Shown here in pieces: positions 11,089 to 22,639 of a DNA stretch of 64,000 nucleotides (position 1 is its first letter; each line of letters opens with the position of its first letter). The notes under the pieces are model-generated. The model worked only from the letters and a program-made list of their open reading frames with translations, did not search any database and was not told the DNA's origin. Made by a program: the position numbers and the translations under genes. Origin of the DNA: Synaphobranchus kaupii (taxonomy: Eukaryota; Chordata; Actinopteri; Anguilliformes; Synaphobranchidae); NCBI GenBank assembly GCA_029718625.1, contig CM056395.1, positions 18,688,309 to 18,752,308 of the forward strand. Reading direction: 5' to 3'.

Positions 11089-11108
11089 TGTGTGTGTGTG
11101 TGTGTGTT
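11088..11108. repeat. (TG)n microsatellite
   Basis: About ten TG units directly following the minisatellite. Confidence 0.9.
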
Positions 11109-11251
11109 ATGGTTTTTAAATAATAAAGCTTGTTTATTTGAACATTGTTGTGACAAGATTGAAAAAGTGTAATGTTTTCAAAACTATACCAACAGTGTAT
11201 TTCTAATAATAGAGGACCCACAACACACATCATTTAATAGGTCTTTCTGCC

Positions 11252-12790
11252 TGTCATGGTTTATGACCCTTTTTCCCTTGCAGTCATGTTCCTCGGTCGC
11301 CACACGTGGGCGCTGCTCCATTAGTGGAGTTTTCGCTCCGTTTTGTCTTTTCGCGAAGAAGGTTCATCAGCGTTCACACCTGTGTGTGTTTGACCGGTGA
11401 GCTATTTAAGCCCATGTTCCCTTTGTTCTGGGCTTCGATATTGATTGTTGATTCTGATTGTTTGTTTCGTATTGTCTGGCATTATTTTCTCTGTTTTTGT
11501 GTGCGGTATTATTTTGCCCTTTTAATGTTTAGTCGTATGATCAGGTCTAGGGTTTTAAGGAGACCGTTTTGCTCCGTTGTGCTTTTGTTGGAGTTTTGCG
11601 GGACTTGCCTTTGTGCTTTGAGCTTTCGGGTTGAATTCCTTTTTTGTGTGCTCGTTTCAGTCTCCGCTTTCTGGTCTTGCCTTTGTTTGTCTGTTACCTA
11701 GATCGTTTGCCCCTTTCTGTCTCTTTCTCCTCTCTCTGTCTGCTGTCTTCCGTGAAAGCTAGAGGAGTCTTTGTTTGTGTGTATTTGTATGGTAGTTTCT
11801 TACTAAGAGACAGGGCGTTTTATCATCTGACTTTAGGGCTTTATTTATTCTTAGAGGCAGGGCGTGTATTTTCTATGGAGCTTGTGTTAGTCTGTTAGCC
11901 GGTAATTCCGATGCAGCTGTCCTGTTCGTTCCTTTTGGTACCTGTCTCCGTACATGGAGTTTGATGATTTTGTTCGGAACTGTAGTTCTGTTTCGTCTTT
12001 CGGTACATGTCTTCCTATAGGGAAGATTGGGCGATGTTGTGGACATGTTTGCGTTTGACTACGAGTCTCTGAAAGTAGCCTTGGAACGTTAGTTTTCTGT
12101 TCCATTTCACCTCGTTACATATTCCTTTACTAAGAGGCTAGGGCGTGTGTTTTCAATTAAGCTTGTGTTGGTCATGTTTGATAGTAAAGTTATGGGACGA
12201 CGGTGCTCCGTCGGCTCGCCTGTAAAATTTCTCTCTCTCCTGGGAGATCGGGCGTTTACTCCTTTTATGTTTTCTGCATGTGACTGCGAGCCTATGAAAC
12301 TAGCCATGGAATGTTATATCTGTTCCTTCCCCCATTACATTCCTCTTTACCAAGAGGCACGCGTTTATTTTCTATCAAACTTCGTCTTTCGATACATGTC
12401 TTCCTATAGGGAAGATTGGGCGATGTTGTGGACATGTTTATGTGTGACTGCGAGTCTGAGAGTAGCCTTGGAACGTTGGATCTGTTCCTTTCACCTCCTC
12501 ATATTCTATCGGATTATTTTGCAGTGTTTGTTGACCGTTTTATTTTTGCCATCATGCTACTCGCCCATTCTTATGCGTCTCGTGACCGAGACAGGGCGCA
12601 TATTATTTCTGGCTATTGAGAAACCTGTCCTTGCGCTTCTACTTATTGGCGTGTGGCAGTGAGCCGGTTAGTAGCGTCGGTAGGCTTGTTCGTTGTTTTG
12701 TCTCCCTTCCTTAACTGCGGGGTTTCCCGCCTTAGTGGCCTTAGGGCTGCGTTTGGCTCCTCCTACCTCACACGTCACGCCTACATTACA
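11252..12790 (+). mobile_element. Solo LTR, long form (Ty3/gypsy-like), with internal duplication
   Basis: The sequence starts TGTCATGG and ends CATTACA, the TG..CA ends of an LTR. It is flanked by a perfect 5-bp target duplication, ctgcc, at 11247-11251 and 12791-12795. The 5' text (cccttgcagtcatgttcctc, then cgccacacgtgggcgctgct, then gagctatttaagccca with a TATA-like centre) matches the second LTR at 12958. An internal segment, 11994-12090, recurs at 12386-12482. No gag or pol is nearby, so recombination between two LTRs probably removed the interior. The open frames inside are not genes. Confidence 0.85.
11994..12482 (+). repeat. 392-bp internal direct duplication within the long LTR
   Basis: The text from cgtctttcggtacatgtctt to tagccttggaacgtt at 11994-12090 is repeated at 12386-12482 with a few substitutions, a spacing of 392 bp. 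This helps explain why this LTR is about 600 bp longer than its neighbour. Confidence 0.8.
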
Positions 12791-12957
12791 CTGCCCCTAC
12801 AAAAGTAACTTTAATTTAGTGTGTGTTTTAAATTCAAATTAAGAGGCAGTAGACAAATATACCGCAGCTTATTCCTCTCTGGTAAAACCCAGAACAGGTG
12901 TTTTTGCTACATGTTTTTATGACAGTAGTTTATTCTCAAGACGTTATTTGATATTTT

Positions 12958-13889
12958 TGTCATGGTATTTGACGATTTCTTCCCTTGCGGTCGTTTCTCA
13001 GTAGCCACGTGAGGGCGCTGCTTTTTTAGTAGATGTTTGCTCCGCCCCGTCTTTATCGCGGAGCTTCTCTCAGCATCCACACCTGTGCGTCGTTACCTCT
13101 GAGCTATTTAAGCCCACGTTTCCTTCATTCGGGGCTTCTGTATTATTTTGCACTGTTTGGGTATTCAGTGTTTGTTGTGTGTGTGTTTTTTGTGCCGTTG
13201 TGCTACTCGCCTGTTCTTACACTTCTCGTTACTGAGGCAGTGCGCTTATTTTTTCTGGCTCTTCTTTAGTCACTTAGCTCGTAGAAGTATAGGACAGAAG
13301 TTATCTGTTCTATTCGCCTTCTGATGGTTTCTCCGTACTGAGAGACCGGGCGTTCATGCTTCTACTTAGTTACTTAGCTCGTAGAAGTATAGGGCAGCAG
13401 TTCTTTGTTCCATTTGCCTTATGTTTGGTTTTTTTTCTTACTGAGAAACCTGGCGTCCGTGCTTCTATTCATTTGCTTGTGACAGTGAGCCGGTTAGTAG
13501 CTTCGGTAATTGAGTTCCCTGTTTTGTCTCTCCTTCTTGTGGACTACGTTTCCCCCTTGTTGAGAGTCAGGGCGTTTATTCCATTTTTTCATGTGTTGCG
13601 TGTTGCTCTGATGCCGGTATATGTAAGGACTCGGAGACTGCTGTATTTCCGCCTTTTAGCGAGCAGTTCTCACTCCGTTTTGAGCGAGGGAGTTATTTTC
13701 GTGTATTGTCTCCTCTCTTTTACCCACTCTAATTTCTGTCCCTTTGTTATTTTACCGCCTAGGCATTCGTTCACGCACGCTTCCTTCTCCTTCCCTTAAT
13801 TACGGGGTTTCCCGTCTTAGTGACTTTTCGGAGCTTAAAGAATCCCCTTGCTGCGATTGGTCCCTCGAACCTCACACGCCCGCATTACA
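12958..13889 (+). mobile_element. Solo LTR, short form, same family
   Basis: It starts TGTCATGG and ends GCATTACA, and is flanked by a perfect 5-bp duplication, atttt, at 12953-12957 and 13890-13894. Shared landmarks with the LTR at 11252 include cttcccttgcggtcgtttct, agccacgtgagggcgctgct and gagctatttaagcccacgtt (TATA-like). Both lie in the same orientation 167 bp apart. They carry different target duplications, so they are independent insertions. Confidence 0.85.
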
Positions 13890-14570
13890 ATTTTGGTGGG
13901 GTTTTGTGGTATTTATCCTGCTCATTAACAAATGTTATATTGAAGCATTGTGTATTGTAGGTTATATTAAATCTAATTATATCAAAGTTCAAATTAAAAA
14001 ATGATGTGCACTGTGTTTTAGTTGTTTTTTTTTCTTTAAAGTTTACATATTTGTGGATACCATCATTGAGCTGACCATTAAATGAAGTGTCAATATTTGA
14101 AAAAGTGATTCCCGCCAGATAGTGTGACATAAAATATGTGAAAGCTAATGTCTTAAACTGAAAAGGTCAAGCCATTAAAGCCGGTGATATGTTGAGTTAG
14201 AATGTTCGATGTTGCAGAATTAATGCAGGCTATTCATTACTCACGAACATAACGGAACTTTTCAACAGACATCAACAGAATTACAATAAGTTGTTTAAAC
14301 AAGGCAATATACTGTATTTTATTTCCACAAGAGTTGTTGAATGCACAGACAGGACACACCCCCTTCAAATGCCCAAAAGTTGGTACACACGGTATAGACC
14401 TATAGGCGAAAATAGCGGTTCTCATAGCCTGCTTAAAAGACACAGATTTTTGCAGCACCAAAACCCATGCATACCAGAGACTGAGAGTCTCCAGTCCGGA
14501 AGACACACTATGGTACCAACAAGAAACAGCTTAACGTGTGACACTAAAGACTCTTTACGGTGGCAGTTGG

Positions 14571-14632
14571 TGTGTGGGTGTGTGTGTGTGTGTGTCTGTC
14601 TGTCTGTCTGTCTGTGTGTGTGTGTGTGTGTG
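14571..14632. repeat. (TG)n(TCTG)n(TG)n microsatellite
   Basis: A compound tract of TG units interrupted by about five TCTG units. Confidence 0.95.
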
Positions 14633-15861
14633 ACGTGCGTAGGAGACAACATGCATTGCCGCCGTACTTCCACAGAGAATATAGGTCAGCACAAAGTAAA
14701 GGATTCAGTGATAGTTTGACTTCAAAAATGATGGTATAAACACTCAAATTAACCCTGATTATTTTTATTTGCTTTGGGTGCACTGTGGAGTGTTTGTGGG
14801 TTTGGTAGTGGGTGCTACCGGTTACCATAGAGTTGCGCTAGCATTAGCAACATGTAGAGAAGGACAAGAAGGACAGCATGGAATCAGAAAATGGTCTCCA
14901 TCAATCAACAACATTATGGGTAAGTCGTAAATGAGACATTATTTCCAAAATTCCGAACTAACTCTTTAACAGCACAGCAGCCGAGAGCTGGTTCTAGTTA
15001 GCAAGCTAACATGTACAGTAAGCTCAAGGTTTAATGAATTAAACGGATAGTGGGCTGGAAAACAGATATTTCTCTCGACTCCACCAGGCAGTCTGTCATT
15101 CATTTTCTCGTATGGAGGGCGAAAGCGAGTGGCAGTGGCTGGCTAGCTACGCTGATTCTAGCTTACTCTGCTGCAAGTGCAAATGTTATGCCAAATCTCA
15201 GTGCTCAATGCCGCGCAAATGCTAACGTTAAAGCCAGTGGGCTCCATCCTAACAAGCACTGTCACTGCAGTCACACAGTCACCCATTTAGAAAAATTTGT
15301 ATATTGTTTTACTTACCTACTGTCGGGTAAGTGAGGATTAGGTAAAATGTGTATTATCTGAATCCAGCAGTTCCAACAGTCAATGCCCTTGTTAAAACGA
15401 TCAGCACTCTGAATACTGAACACAAGCGATATTGCGTGCTAGAATCGCCAAATTCTTTGATAGGTAAGTCGAACAGTAACCTGGTGGATCAACCAACAAG
15501 CCAAAACAAAGTCTAAATCAGGTCTTGAGATTAAGTAATTTTATTAAATGAAAACATTCAATTAGAATAATGACTGGGAATCATACATTCACGAAGGAAT
15601 GTAGGCTGACTACTTATAATTCACAAAAGTGAAGGCATTAAACCAGACATTAATTAGAAAATACCAGTAAAGAGAGAGATAAGCCAAAAATTGCCAAATT
15701 ATTTACCCTCCAGCTGAACAGGAACAAAAGGAAACGCACGAGGAACCAAAAAGAATGACTTCTTCACCAACAAACTCCAAACTGACTAAATTATTTTTCT
15801 GCGGTACACTCATAAAGTACCTTGACAGGGAGGGGATCCATGCCCTGATTGGGTTAAGGTG

Positions 15862-15981
15862 TGGGGGAGGGGGGGGGGGGGTCATTTATGACAAAGACTG
15901 GCTTATCTTTGATGTTGGTGGGGGTTAATGTGTAAGAGAGAGACAGAGAGCGACAGAGATAGAGAGCGGGGGGGGGGGGGG
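15862..15981. repeat. Two poly-G tracts
   Basis: Runs of G at 15862-15881 (one A interruption) and 15968-15981, about 90 bp apart on the same strand, with a GA-rich segment between them. They could form G-quadruplex structure. No function is assigned. Confidence 0.85.
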
Positions 15982-16037
15982 TGCTTGACTTATATATATC
16001 TAAATATTAGATATCCTGCACTACTTTTAAAATATTG

Positions 16038-16146
16038 TTTTACTTACTCCCGAAATAGTATGTAAGGTTGTAGTGATAGCTACAACGCTGAGACCAGCAC
16101 AGCATCACTACAGCCTTACATACTATTTTTGGGGGCGAGTAAAACT
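16038..16146. repeat. Large imperfect hairpin, probably a transposon end
   Basis: Left arm text (ttactcccgaaatagtatgt, then aaggttgtagtgat) pairs with the reverse complement of the right arm (atcactacagccttacatac, then tatttttgggggcgagtaa), with arms of about 40 bp. Right after it, 'gggtgaactatccctttaa' (16165-16183) resembles the end of a widespread fish DNA element. No matching left end was found. Confidence 0.6.
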
Positions 16147-16272
16147 ATATCAAATTTTTCGAAATGGGTGAACTATCCCTTTAAGTAGCCCTATCATAAC
16201 TTTTGCTGACGCAGAGCCCTCAAATACTCCGATAGCTAATCACAGATCATAAACATTCATCAGCCTATTTAA

Positions 16273-19030
16273 AGGGGCACTATGCAGGATTTTTAGCCTT
16301 GCTGTGGTCCTGTATTTACATTCAAAAAGTCTCGTCCTCTTTCTAAACCCCACCCACTCCCCTCCTTTGAGGTAGAAATTGTATAGTAACTTAGGGACAT
16401 GCAAAAAACGTCAAACGAAGATAAAATGACAATAACATTTTTAGCAATGTGTATAGTTCTATATGGATGGTAAAAGTAATTGGGCAGTGTTATAACAATT
16501 AAATAAAAACTTTTTAAATCGTTTTGAAGTCCTCAGCTCCCCAACATTGACCCCTGCTTCATAATGCATGCATTCATATACTGAAGGCTACGTCACTCTG
16601 GATAAAAGTGCCTGCTAAGTATCTGGCTCAACGTTACTACAGTCCCCGACAAACGCAGTTTTAATTGGAGATTCTATGTTTGCAACGTAAATGTTGCCAG
16701 TGGTTTCAAGGATTTTAATGTGTATCCTACTGTTTTCCTGGTGCAAGAGTGGATGGCATAGGCAACACCAACCTCCTGCGATCATTAAAAAACATGTTAT
16801 CATTAATGAGGGTAGAAATTACACCAGGTTGAGAAAATCTGAAGTTTTAAAGAACGATTTTATTTCATTATAGGCCTATAACTGTATCAAACCCATTTGC
16901 AAGCTTGTGATTTCAGGACCGCTTCCTGTTTTAAACTGTGGCAGTGAGAAATTCAGCCAGCTCAGTGCCCTAAATGTCTGGCTGGAAAAATGGTGTGCTT
17001 GTTCAGTGTCAAAATTAGCAGACCATATCTTGTCTATCATAGCTAGCTAAATACCATTGTAAAGCAAATGACTTTTTCATGAAGATATTTGCATACAAAT
17101 ATTATTTATTTTCTGAAATACAACATACTATTCCATTGTTATATTCATTAAATTCAAAAGTACCCAACTTCAGCCACCTAGTTACCAAAGGTAGCTTGCA
17201 GCATAGCTAGATGTAACATAGCCTACTTACATGTCCAACAGAAGACACTAACTCCTTAACTACTGTTACTTTTCATTCCATTGCTAAACTTCAGCTGTGG
17301 CCATTGAGGAAAAGAAAATCCTAGGTTGACTCGCTTCTTGAACATGCCGTGCAGGCTTCGCTGTACCTCCTCTTCTTCACCTCCGCCATTGCAGTAGCTA
17401 GGTGGCAATGGCAACAAAGGCCTGATCCCACACCACAGGTTCTGTAGCCACCCCCACCCATCCCCACACAGAAAAGAGCGCCACGCCCAGACACGCCCCG
17501 AACACATCTTAGAATAATAAATACAGGCATTGGAGCAAGGTTTCAGCAATAGTTTTTTTAACAGAGATTGCTAGTGCTCAGATATGACTGGCTATGCATG
17601 TATGGCAGTATGCATGGTTATTTTATAATATTTTAAAGTAAAACATCCTGCATGGGGTGGGAGAAAAATTAGATTCATGTAATAATCGCGATTATAAATT
17701 TTGTGATTCTGCATCGATGCGCAAATTTCAAACATCGATCTCTATTTTTCTGGGCTCCATTCAGTTTTTTATGCCGACATACGTATGATGTGGTTTAAAC
17801 CCAACAATAGATAGCGCATTCACAAAAAAACAGAGTTTGTTTCAGAAATAAAGTTTGAGATGCAGATACTTCCTTGTCAGCCTGAACTGTGTTTTTAACA
17901 TGATAGCATGGCAGATTGACGCCAGCAATCAACACACTCTAGATCAAGTTCTTGGAAAATTTCCACCCAACTGTGAGCGAGAAATGAACACAACTAAATC
18001 TATAGTATACTTAATCTCAAAAGTCGAAAGATTTGCACCTATACAACGTGGTAGAAAACCAAGGCTTTTGTGATATGCTCAACGCATGTTGTCATAGTTT
18101 TTTTTTCTTCCCCAAAAAAGATGATACCCAAGCTTCACAACAATATGGTTGCGCTGGAATAAATCAATAAATGTGACGGACGGGGTTGAAAAAAGTCAGT
18201 CAGACGCCATCGTCTATTTTTACCAGTCATTAAGTTTGTTTTAATGTTTACCCATTTTATATCGTATGTAGGCTATGTCGTTATTATAACATTTTAATTC
18301 TGACTAATATAAATAGATTCATAATAAAAATTATTAGGTTGAAGTATGACATGAGCCTACTGTTTTCTTGCACTGTCCTTGCTCAGCTAGTGCTGCAAAT
18401 AAAATTGGGGCCGATCAATTGCCTTTAAAATAAAGTACAGATCATGTTTATTTTAAAGAACCATTTCAATTCTAGCTTGCTCTAACGATAGCTGAACAAA
18501 AGGCTAAATTTGTGACACGACAGAGTGATGCAACTCCGATAACTAGAAGAATCTTAGCTAGAATTAATTGGAAGATCTTTGTCAAGGCGTCTATCTAACC
18601 ATTAGGGTATCAATCCAAATTGGCTTCAATACTGAAAATTGAATGTAACAGAAAATAGTATTTTGTGAAGAAATCTTCCTTACCAGTAATTGGATAAAAG
18701 GCTGCTTTCCATATGAAGTTATGCAGAGGTTTACAATGGACTGATGTTTTCAATTTCATGTTGGATACATTTGTTTTGATTTATGTCTACACAATAAAAA
18801 ATAATGTAGCCTATTGTAGGTTAATTCAGTTGTAGTATTTTTATTTAAATCATTAAGTATAACTGTTTAATGTTTTTGGAGGTATTATGCAGTCAAGTTG
18901 CAGAAAAAAAATAGTGATCCATCAAATTAATTAGAAGATCTTGATGCATCGAGAATTGTTTGTTAATCGAATCACAGCCCCAATAATCAAAATTGAATTG
19001 TGATTCCCACCCCTACTGCATAGTGCACCT
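16273..19030. mobile_element. TTAA-flanked DNA transposon, interrupted
   Basis: The left end aggggcactatgcagg follows TTAA (16269-16272). The right end, with reverse complement aggtgcactatgcag, precedes TTAA (19031-19034). TTAA duplication is the habit of piggyBac-type elements, though I cannot confirm the superfamily because no transposase is visible. The right inverted repeat is split after 'cctgcat' (17653) by the element at 17654-19013, then resumes. The original size was about 1.4 kb. Confidence 0.75.
17654..19013. mobile_element. hAT-like element inserted in the terminal repeat of another transposon
   Basis: The ends are ggggtggga (17654-17662) and tcccacccc (19005-19013). Flanking 8-mers tcctgcat (17646-17653) and tactgcat (19014-19021) match at seven of eight positions and lie in the terminal repeat of the host element. 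Subterminal words with aatcgcgatt and gcatcgatgc occur near the left end, with tgcatcgag and aatcgaatcac near the right. There is no transposase. The short open frame at 17855-18073 has no recognisable family. Confidence 0.75.
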
Positions 19031-19034
19031 TTAA

Positions 19035-19985
19035 AGTTGCAAAACAGCTTCTATGTTTCAAGTACAAGTATACGCAAACATAACAATTTACTGTAATTCA
19101 AGAATCCCTCATGTACTGTAGCTATACTTTGACAACCTATGACATTCTATTGCCAGTTAATTGAATCTCACAGGGTCATTCAGAAATATTTTTGTAGATT
19201 AGTGAAACAAATTTTTCACTTCATATTATCCAAGTTATTGTTTCCCAATGTTCATATTATGGCGGTCATATAAGGTCAGGGGTTACATACACAGATGCAT
19301 CTTCTCGGTTTTGGAATAGGACAGAATAATAATTATATGTCGATAATGAATTATTACCTTCTTAAGGGCTGTGGAGATGTATGACATAAATAACACTCCA
19401 GACACTATGTGATTCAAAACTTGAATTGTTATTTTTTTAATACTTCCATCTCTTTCTTTTTAATCACACAGGAGTGTACTCAAATGCATAAACACAATGG
19501 GTAATGGTAATTCACACATCTCAAATGTCCTTTTGTTTAAACACATAAATAAAAACACAAAATTTGTCAATAAAGTAATAAAAGTCCTAGCTAGGTTGCA
19601 GCATGTTATTCAGTCTAGTTGTGTACAACTACCCACCAAAGTTCTGAGCTTAATATTAAAGCAACATTACTGTAGACAGATGCACCCTGATGCTCATTGA
19701 AGGAGCAAAACCTTGTAGACATATTACCGTAGATGAATTTGTCCAGATGTCCTTCATTTATAAAGGAGCTCTGTCCTCAGTATTATTGTTGCAGAATTTA
19801 TCCTGTCCATTATTTATAAAGGAGTGATGATAAAACAAAAAAAAAATGGATCACTCTTACTTAAGACTGGTTGAACGATGACGAAATTGTCCCGCTCAGC
19901 GTCGCAACTAGAAGCGTCCAGGCCAGCATGTACATTCACAGACCAGTAGCTCTTCCCATGCAGACAAGTCACTGCAAGCTATTAA
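19035..19985. other. No recognisable gene
   Basis: A+T-rich. Nothing beyond short random open frames. Confidence 0.5.
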
Positions 19986-19988
19986 AAA

Positions 19989-20095
19989 AATTATGATTTC
20001 AGACACAATGTAGTTGGCATTTACACACAGCAGTACTAATAACCATGCATATAAAATGTTTCCGAAACAAACGGAGCAGCAGCTTATCTCTTCTA
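19989..20095 (+). repeat. Unknown dispersed repeat, copy 1
   Basis: The text 'atgatttcagacacaatgta' then 'gttggcatttacacacagca' then 'catataaaatgtttc' recurs with small changes at 22270-22375 in the same orientation. Confidence 0.7.
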
Positions 20096-20414
20096 TCTCT
20101 TAGACGACACCCAAGATGAATGATTCAAATAAATGCTACAATAACAGTACAAATGTGAATTTTTAAATCAAATCAAAAGACCCAAAGGCGTAGGAGTGGT
20201 TTGGCATCTGTGGGGGACACTTCAGTGGTAGGGGGGTCCGGGGGCATGCCCTCCCCCCGGAAGAACATTTTTGATAAACAGAACTTAAATGCTAATTTCT
20301 AGTGCCTTTTGAGAACAGTATTTATTAATCTGATGTTAAAAAAATGATAACGCAAAACAAAAGCACTCCAAACGAGCTAACAATAACCTACTGCAAATCT
20401 TTAAAAAAAAAAAA

Positions 20415-20612
20415 ACTCCAGTTCTGATGCCAGTGTCTTAGTCAAGGACAATGGCAGGAGTTTACCTAACCTGACATACACGTCTTTCGTGTGGGAGGAA
20501 ACCCACGCGGACACAGGGAGAACATGCAAACTCCACGCAGAGAGGACCAGGACCTCAGAACCCAGAAGCTCTTTCTTGCGAGGCGACAGAGCTAACCACA
20601 GCACCTTTGCCA
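20415..20612 (-). mobile_element. Truncated SINE copy, minus strand
   Basis: The + strand carries 'tgggaggaaacccacgcgga', 'cacagggagaacatgcaaac' and 'tccacgcagag', the reverse complement of a common fish SINE middle. Toward 20612 'gcgaggcgacagagctaacc' is the reverse of a SINE tRNA head. The body beyond this is missing. Confidence 0.7.
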
Positions 20613-20639
20613 CCGCTCTTGCAAAATCTTCCTCCCTCC

Positions 20640-22265
20640 CTTTCTTTTCTCATGTCGCTGGATCACATGCTCAGTGGCGTAATTTCAGCAAACAGTAGGG
20701 TATGGCAAGTAAGCTGGGGGGTGAAATGCTCTAGCGATTTTTAAATAGTGGATTTTGGTGACTTCTAAAGAAAGATTATTCTAAAAATGGTCTATCATTA
20801 GGTAAACTAATCGCGATTCGCATTTAGCTATCTAATGTGGTAAAACATACTAAACAATGTATGATGATTAGCTAGGTTGACAAACATTCTTGAAATGAGC
20901 AAAAAACAAGTTCCTTTCGGAGACATTAGTCTCTGCTCTATGCACTTGCTAGCTGGGTAGCATAGACGTAGCTCATTTTTCCTATTTCCTTCTTGCAGCA
21001 ATAAAAAAACAATTCCCACATTAAACTAATGTTAATTAATTATACACTTCATTTTTGTAAGCAAGATTTTCAGGACTCACCTGTAACGTTTTGCTGTCTG
21101 CTAGCTGCTGGTCAACTAACAGTTCGCTAGCGTTAGCAGTTAGCTAACGTGCTGGCGAAAGTGATTCGGAGGAACCAAACGCCAATTCTGAGAGAATGAG
21201 CGAAATATTTCAACAGTCTTAGCATAATGGGTAAGCCTTAAGCTATTGCTAGTGTTTTGCCTGACTTTAACTGGGGCGGGGATTGGGAAGGTGCGATCTC
21301 CCTCACCAGGCAGAGTAGCAGGACAACAGAGAAGCGGCGCCGAAATGACGCCACTGCTGTATTTATTATTAGATATTATTATTCTGTTTCTATTTTAATA
21401 CTGGGTTGGGTAACGTTACTAACGCTAGCTGAGTTAGTGAACACATGATAACCAAACATTAACGTTATGCATTATCGTGTTAGCCATCATACACGTAGCT
21501 AACACTTTTAAGACCATCATCCCACATTTGGTTTCTAGCTAACGTTAGTTGGAACACAAGCGAACAGTGACCCTGGGAACTAAATAAAGTTAATGTGCAT
21601 AAAAATGCACTTGCTTCTGGGTGATTGATCTTATTTGAGTAGGCTATGCCTATGGTGCCTAGGCAAGATAAGCTAACTTGACAGCTAGCAACGAACAAAT
21701 GGCTCGACTGGCCACAGCAGGACGTTTCATTAGTTCAAAGTTATAAAACGGATATCGTAATGATAACGATTATGTAATACGCGATATCTTTGCAGTCTAA
21801 CTATGTTATATCTTGTAATGTTAAGGTTACCTTTTTCATTTTTCTATCGTCTCATTCTGAATCAACTAACTTAATCCATCCCGCCAGCAGGCTACTTTGC
21901 GTGTGGGTGAGAGAGAGATAGGGGGCGGGGTGGAGTAGTTACGTTTTACACATCGCGACTCGCTTTCTTCAGACCCGGGGCTATAGACCAATAGCCAGGG
22001 CCTAGGTACGCCGATGCAATTAATAAAACATTTATAAAAAGATGTTCCTCATAAACTGTAGCATGCAATAACAGTGAGGCATTGATAGTAATTCAATAAA
22101 GAAACTATGAACGGACATTGTTTTTTTTACCGAACTAGTAGTAAACTGCGTCATACAATTAGCAAGCACACTTTTAGCATGCTAGCAAGCGTCGCTTTCA
22201 TCAGTGCAGTTTTAAAATAAATCGTCATTTACATGAACCAAAACATAAATGAGCTTACCTATTTC
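20640..22265. other. No recognisable gene
   Basis: Moderately A+T-rich, with many 'ctagcta/gctaacgtta' words common in fish intergenic DNA. No coding frame, RNA gene or bounded repeat can be defended. Confidence 0.45.
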
Positions 22266-22269
22266 AAGA

Positions 22270-22375
22270 ATTGTGATTTCAGACACGATGTAGTTGGCAA
22301 GTACACACAGCAGTAGCCTACTAATAATCATACATATAAAATGTTCTGAAATGCAGCAACATCTCTCTTCCTGCT
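22270..22375 (+). repeat. Unknown dispersed repeat, copy 2
   Basis: Direct, slightly diverged copy of 19989-20095. It shares tgatttcagacac, atgtagttggca, tacacacagcagta and catataaaatgtt, with a 6-bp insertion. Confidence 0.7.
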
Positions 22376-22639
22376 TGTGGAAACTAGTAGGCTACATTGT
22401 ACGTGCTGGCGTAAAACAGGAAGACTGCCGTAGAGCACTGATCAACTACTGAACAAAAGACTTGTGTGACTTAATTTAAGTAGAAATGTGCATAAAATGT
22501 GCATAAAGATGGCCTACTACAAAATGCATCGCCATTCTGTGGATAGGTTACATTCACACTGAAAAACAATTATTTCCCACTGTAACATCTGAAATCAAAT
22601 GTGTTGGTAATAAATATGTCCTTTGGAAACAGTTGGTGA

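Larger units (their letters stand above)
13895..16037. other. No recognisable gene; several simple repeats
   Basis: It contains a (TG)n/(TCTG)n tract at 14571-14632 and G-runs at 15862-15881 and 15968-15981. Open frames are short and overlap in several frames. No protein family, RNA gene or splice structure is convincing. Confidence 0.5.

Noticed and set aside
10616..11233. Four overlapping frames with histidine, cysteine or methionine-rich repeats
   Set aside because: By-products of the 24-bp minisatellite; no start context or family.
11306..13799. Open frames with hydrophobic, receptor-like text (for example 11306-11701, 12147-12662, 13356-13799)
   Set aside because: They lie inside the two solo LTRs, and the hydrophobicity follows from T-rich sequence.
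14237..14828. Overlapping open frames with THTHTH or VCVCVC text
   Set aside because: They are translations of the (TG)n/(TCTG)n microsatellite and its flanks.
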